Part shown: one piece after another, positions 62,017-64,000 of the stretch | Layout of the letters: each line of letters starts with the position of its first letter | Numbering within the stretch: position 1 is the stretch's first letter | Source of the DNA: Spirochaetia bacterium | GTDB lineage: Bacteria > Spirochaetota > Spirochaetia > Treponematales > Rectinemataceae | DNA: 64,000 nt | Reading direction: 5' to 3' | Assembly (NCBI GenBank): GCA_029975555.1 | Contig: JARKOY010000173.1 | Span: 1-64,000, forward strand | Notes under the pieces: model-generated | What the model saw: only the letters and a program-made list of their open reading frames with translations | The model's database searches: none | Told to the model about the DNA's origin: nothing | Position numbers and translations under genes: made by a program

Positions 62017-62445
62017 TCAAAGATCGATCGCCATCGGCATCTGCGCCGCATGCGGATGATTCGGACCGGCGTATACCTTCACATTCTTGAACAGCTTGCG
62101 GCCGAGCGGCCCTTTGGGAAGCATGCCGCGGATCGCTATCTCCATGGGAGAAACGGGATTTCGATCAATAAGCTCAGCAAAATTGAAGCCCTTGATGCCG
62201 CCAGGGAACCCCGTGTGGTGGTAATACATCTTATTCTGGCGTTTTCGGCCAGTCACCACGACCTTATCGGCGTTGACCACGATGACGTAATCCCCTGTCT
62301 CCTGACTCGGGGTGAATGTCGGCTTATTCTTGCCCCTTAAGATCGACGCGACCTTGGCCGCAACACGGCCGAGAGGCTTGCCGGCAGCGTCGATGATGTA
62401 CCATTTGCGCTCAGCCGTCGCAGGAGTTACAAATACAGTCTTCAT
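62017..62445 (-). CDS. rplM: Large ribosomal subunit protein uL13
   Basis: This 142-residue protein has the standard L13 length and motifs: RKWYIIDAAGKPLGRVA near the N-terminus, GDYVIVVNADKVVVTGRKRQNKMYYHHTGFPGG in the middle and GMLPKGPLGRKLFKNVKVY. It begins the rplM-rpsI-recX operon. Its promoter carries an inverted repeat in the spacer, which could be an operator or leader-control element. Confidence 0.97.
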   Translation of the reverse strand: MKTVFVTPATAERKWYIIDAAGKPLGRVAAKVASILRGKNKPTFTPSQETGDYVIVVNADKVVVTGRKRQNKMYYHHTGFPGGIKGFNFAELIDRNPVSPMEIAIRGMLPKGPLGRKLFKNVKVYAGPNHPHAAQMPMAIDL

Positions 62446-62493
62446 GTATGTATACCTTCACCTTATTGTGGAGTATTCAAAAAATGCGCGTGC

Positions 62494-62522
62494 ATATTCC
62501 CACAGATTGGGAAATCTGTCAA
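62494..62522 (-). promoter_or_regulatory. Promoter of the rplM operon with inverted repeat in its spacer
   Basis: The minus strand reads TTGACA - 17 bp - GAATAT. Within it, 62502-62519 is a perfect inverted repeat (ACAGATT - 4 nt - AATCTGT). Confidence 0.5.
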
Positions 62523-62544
62523 GCATCTCTATATGATATGCAGG

Positions 62545-62796
62545 TTAGTCCTTCTTTTCCTCATTTCCTTCTTGCCCATTTTCCGATTTTTCTTTTTCCT
62601 CTTCTTTCTTCTCTTCAATTTTGTCTTTTATGTCCGCAATGCCGATGAATACTGCCAGAGCACCGATTAACACAGCGAGAACAGGGAGCGCGCCGCGGAG
62701 AAAGGCGAGGACATCATTCCACCAACCCAGAATTCCAGGCAGCACCATGAGCACCGCCACGATGATAAGTCCAATACCAACCAGCAACGCAGTCAT
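62545..62796 (-). CDS. Small membrane protein with acidic/basic tail
   Basis: This 83-residue protein has two hydrophobic helices (about 3-25 and 32-54) separated by a Trp-containing turn (GILGWWND), then a charged Lys/Glu-rich tail (KIEEKKEEEKEKSENG). It resembles small spirochaete membrane proteins of unknown function. The track gives a 411-residue ORF from 63780, but that overlaps the divergent RNase gene. AAGGAG fits ATG 62796. It has its own extended -10 promoter and lies downstream-facing toward rplM. Confidence 0.72.
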   Translation of the reverse strand: MTALLVGIGLIIVAVLMVLPGILGWWNDVLAFLRGALPVLAVLIGALAVFIGIADIKDKIEEKKEEEKEKSENGQEGNEEKKD

Positions 62797-62863
62797 TTCA
62801 TTCTCCTTCGTTCGTATCAATTTTTTAGCGTTCGTCCCGAGCAGACGGATTCTTTGCGAATTC

Positions 62864-62892
62864 ACTATACCATACGTGCCAGAGCTCCGCAA
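62864..62892 (-). promoter_or_regulatory. Promoter of the small membrane protein gene (extended -10)
   Basis: The minus strand reads TTGCGG - 17 bp - TATAGT, with TGG directly before the -10, giving the extended -10 TGGTATAGT. Confidence 0.48.
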
Positions 62893-62911
62893 CGATCTCC
62901 GGTATGTGCCC

Positions 62912-62940
62912 TTGCCTCTCGCTACCTTTAAAGCTATAAC
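62912..62940 (+). promoter_or_regulatory. Promoter of the RNase II/R-family gene (leaderless)
   Basis: TTGCCT - 17 bp - TATAAC ends 6 nt before ATG 62947, so the mRNA would start at or within a base of the start codon. Confidence 0.52.
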
Positions 62941-62946
62941 CAAGGC

Positions 62947-64000
62947 ATGGTCCCGCTTCATTCCCTGGTTATGTACAAAACGAAACCGGCCATCGTGCTC
63001 TCCTGCGATGCCGACAGGATTTTGATCCGTGGGATCGAGGGAGAAGAGCGGCGCGTCAGGCCCAAGGACCTGATTCTTCTCGGGGCAGGCCCCATCAGCG
63101 CCTTTTCTGAGGGGCAGCCTTCGAATGAAGCGCTGGAGGCTCTCGCATTGCTCCAGGAAGAGCATCCTGAGGGGCTTGCGCTCATCGGCTGGAGAGAATT
63201 CGCAGACCTCGCGTGGGGCGACGCACAGGCTGAGCACATCGTTGCGGCGTGGCGCTCGCTTCTTGGCAATCCGGCAGTGGAAATTCTGGACGAGGGCATC
63301 CGGATCCGCAGCCGAGACGAGCATCAAAAATTGCTCGAAAGAGAGGAAAAAAAGAAAAAGGTCGCCGAGAGCAAGACGGCATTCATCGACGCATTCCGTC
63401 GCGCCTGGAAAAAGCGCGACCCCACGCTCATCGACAAAAATCCGTTGTTCCAGCCTTTTTTCGAGGAGCTTGCCAGGTGCGCGCGCGGCCTCAGCGAGGA
63501 AAGTCCACTCGCCCGAGAGCTCGGAATCAAAACGACGCCTCAGGCGATCCACGAAGCGCTTCTGGCAACGGGCTACTGGAACACCACCTTCAACCCATGG
63601 CCCGAACGCAACGGGTGCATCCTTTCCCCGCCTCCTGCGCCCGAGATCTTCGACGAGAGGTCTGAGCTTGAGCTGGAGAGGCTCGATCTGCGAGGGCTGT
63701 CTTCCTACGCCATCGACAACGCGTGGTCGAACGACCCCGACGACGCGATCTCCTTCGACGGAGAGAGGATATGGATTCACGTCGCCGACCCTGCATCGAT
63801 ACTCTTGCCGACCTCCAAACTCGACGACGAAGCGATGGCGAGGGGCTCCACGCTCTACCTGCCGGAGCGAACGATTCCGATGCTACACAGTTCGCTGGTG
63901 CAGGCCCTTGGCCTCGGACTTACCCCCGAATCTAAGGCGCTGTCCTTCGGCGTAAGGTTGAAGGAAGACGGCAGAATCGCTGATACCCTGATCGTCCCAA
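62947..64000 (+). CDS. RNase II/R-family exoribonuclease (5' part, runs off the window)
   Basis: The frame is open from ATG 62947 to the window end (351 codons) and is missing from the ORF track because it has no stop. The N-terminal 230 residues are a lineage-specific region with a helical, Lys-rich stretch. From about residue 255 it enters an RNB domain: SSYAIDNAWSNDPDDAISFD carries the Asp cluster (D-x5-D-x-DD) that binds the catalytic metals, followed by IWIHVADPAS and YLPERTIPML. Such enzymes degrade RNA 3' to 5'. A second ATG at 62971 has no ribosome site either. Divergent from the small membrane protein gene. Confidence 0.85.
   Translation, partial: MVPLHSLVMYKTKPAIVLSCDADRILIRGIEGEERRVRPKDLILLGAGPISAFSEGQPSNEALEALALLQEEHPEGLALIGWREFADLAWGDAQAEHIVAAWRSLLGNPAVEILDEGIRIRSRDEHQKLLEREEKKKKVAESKTAFIDAFRRAWKKRDPTLIDKNPLFQPFFEELARCARGLSEESPLARELGIKTTPQAIHEALLATGYWNTTFNPWPERNGCILSPPPAPEIFDERSELELERLDLRGLSSYAIDNAWSNDPDDAISFDGERIWIHVADPASILLPTSKLDDEAMARGSTLYLPERTIPMLHSSLVQALGLGLTPESKALSFGVRLKEDGRIADTLIVP

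Noticed and set aside
62545-63780. 411-residue minus-strand ORF
   Set aside because: Only its last 83 residues are supported (own ribosome site and promoter). The rest is antisense to the RNase II/R-family gene.
1-64000. CRISPR arrays, prophage, insertion sequences, rRNA or standard tRNA genes
   Set aside because: None seen on reading both strands. No direct-repeat arrays, transposases, integrases or tRNA cloverleaf candidates were noticed other than the tmRNA.

Overview
This window is most consistent with a Treponema-lineage spirochaete of moderately high GC content. The evidence is gene content and order: an LptD-type outer-membrane protein directly upstream of uvrA; a phoH-pgpH-ybeY-tlyC operon; a helix-turn-helix/EIIA fusion (PtsN type); and a compact SMC. 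This ordering matches what I remember of Treponema chromosomes, and no search was run. It looks like ordinary chromosome. I saw no prophage, insertion sequence, CRISPR array or rRNA operon, and one stable RNA gene, a tmRNA that the ORF track misses.

Layout. 1-4.1 kb: end of pheA, tyrA, a YfcC-type carrier and convergent aroA. 4.1-5.6 kb: gdhA with a clear promoter and terminator. 5.6-10.1 kb: phoH-pgpH-ybeY-tlyC. 10.2-16.2 kb: lptD and uvrA. 16.3-18.9 kb: ychF divergent from a PLP aminotransferase. 19.0-25.0 kb: a five-gene envelope operon (LolD-like ATPase, two FtsX/MacB-type permeases, a LolA-like exported protein and a beta-barrel protein). 25.1-28.9 kb: a flavodiiron protein, OadB plus a 48-residue OadG-like protein absent from the track, and mnmA. 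29.0-29.4 kb: tmRNA.

29.5-40.2 kb: a LacI-controlled sugar locus built around one divergent intergenic region with a 28-bp perfect palindrome. The left arm has a ribose-type ABC importer and a dehydrogenase. The right arm has lacI, a cupin isomerase, a mutarotase-like protein, a UlaE-type epimerase and an FGGY kinase. 40.1-49 kb: aroE, a LOG-family hydrolase, pncA-pncB, a beta-rich exported protein, a glutaredoxin, an HEXXH protein and pyrK-pyrD. 48.8-52.5 kb: a phosphate operon (pstB-phoU-phoB-phoR) behind a Pho-box-like triple repeat. 52.4-57.0 kb: DUF4416, an orphan solute-binding protein, a thymidine-kinase-like protein and AlaX. 57.0-64 kb: smc, HTH-EIIA, recX-rpsI-rplM, a small membrane protein and the start of an RNase II/R-family gene cut by the window end.

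The most unusual items are an SMC with no recognisable hinge, an MnmA with a CxxC motif but no second catalytic cysteine, the uncharacterised sugar locus, apparently leaderless transcripts, and a SAP-like motif at the N-terminus of LptD. Intergenic stretches are short. Apart from the listed elements I saw nothing in them.
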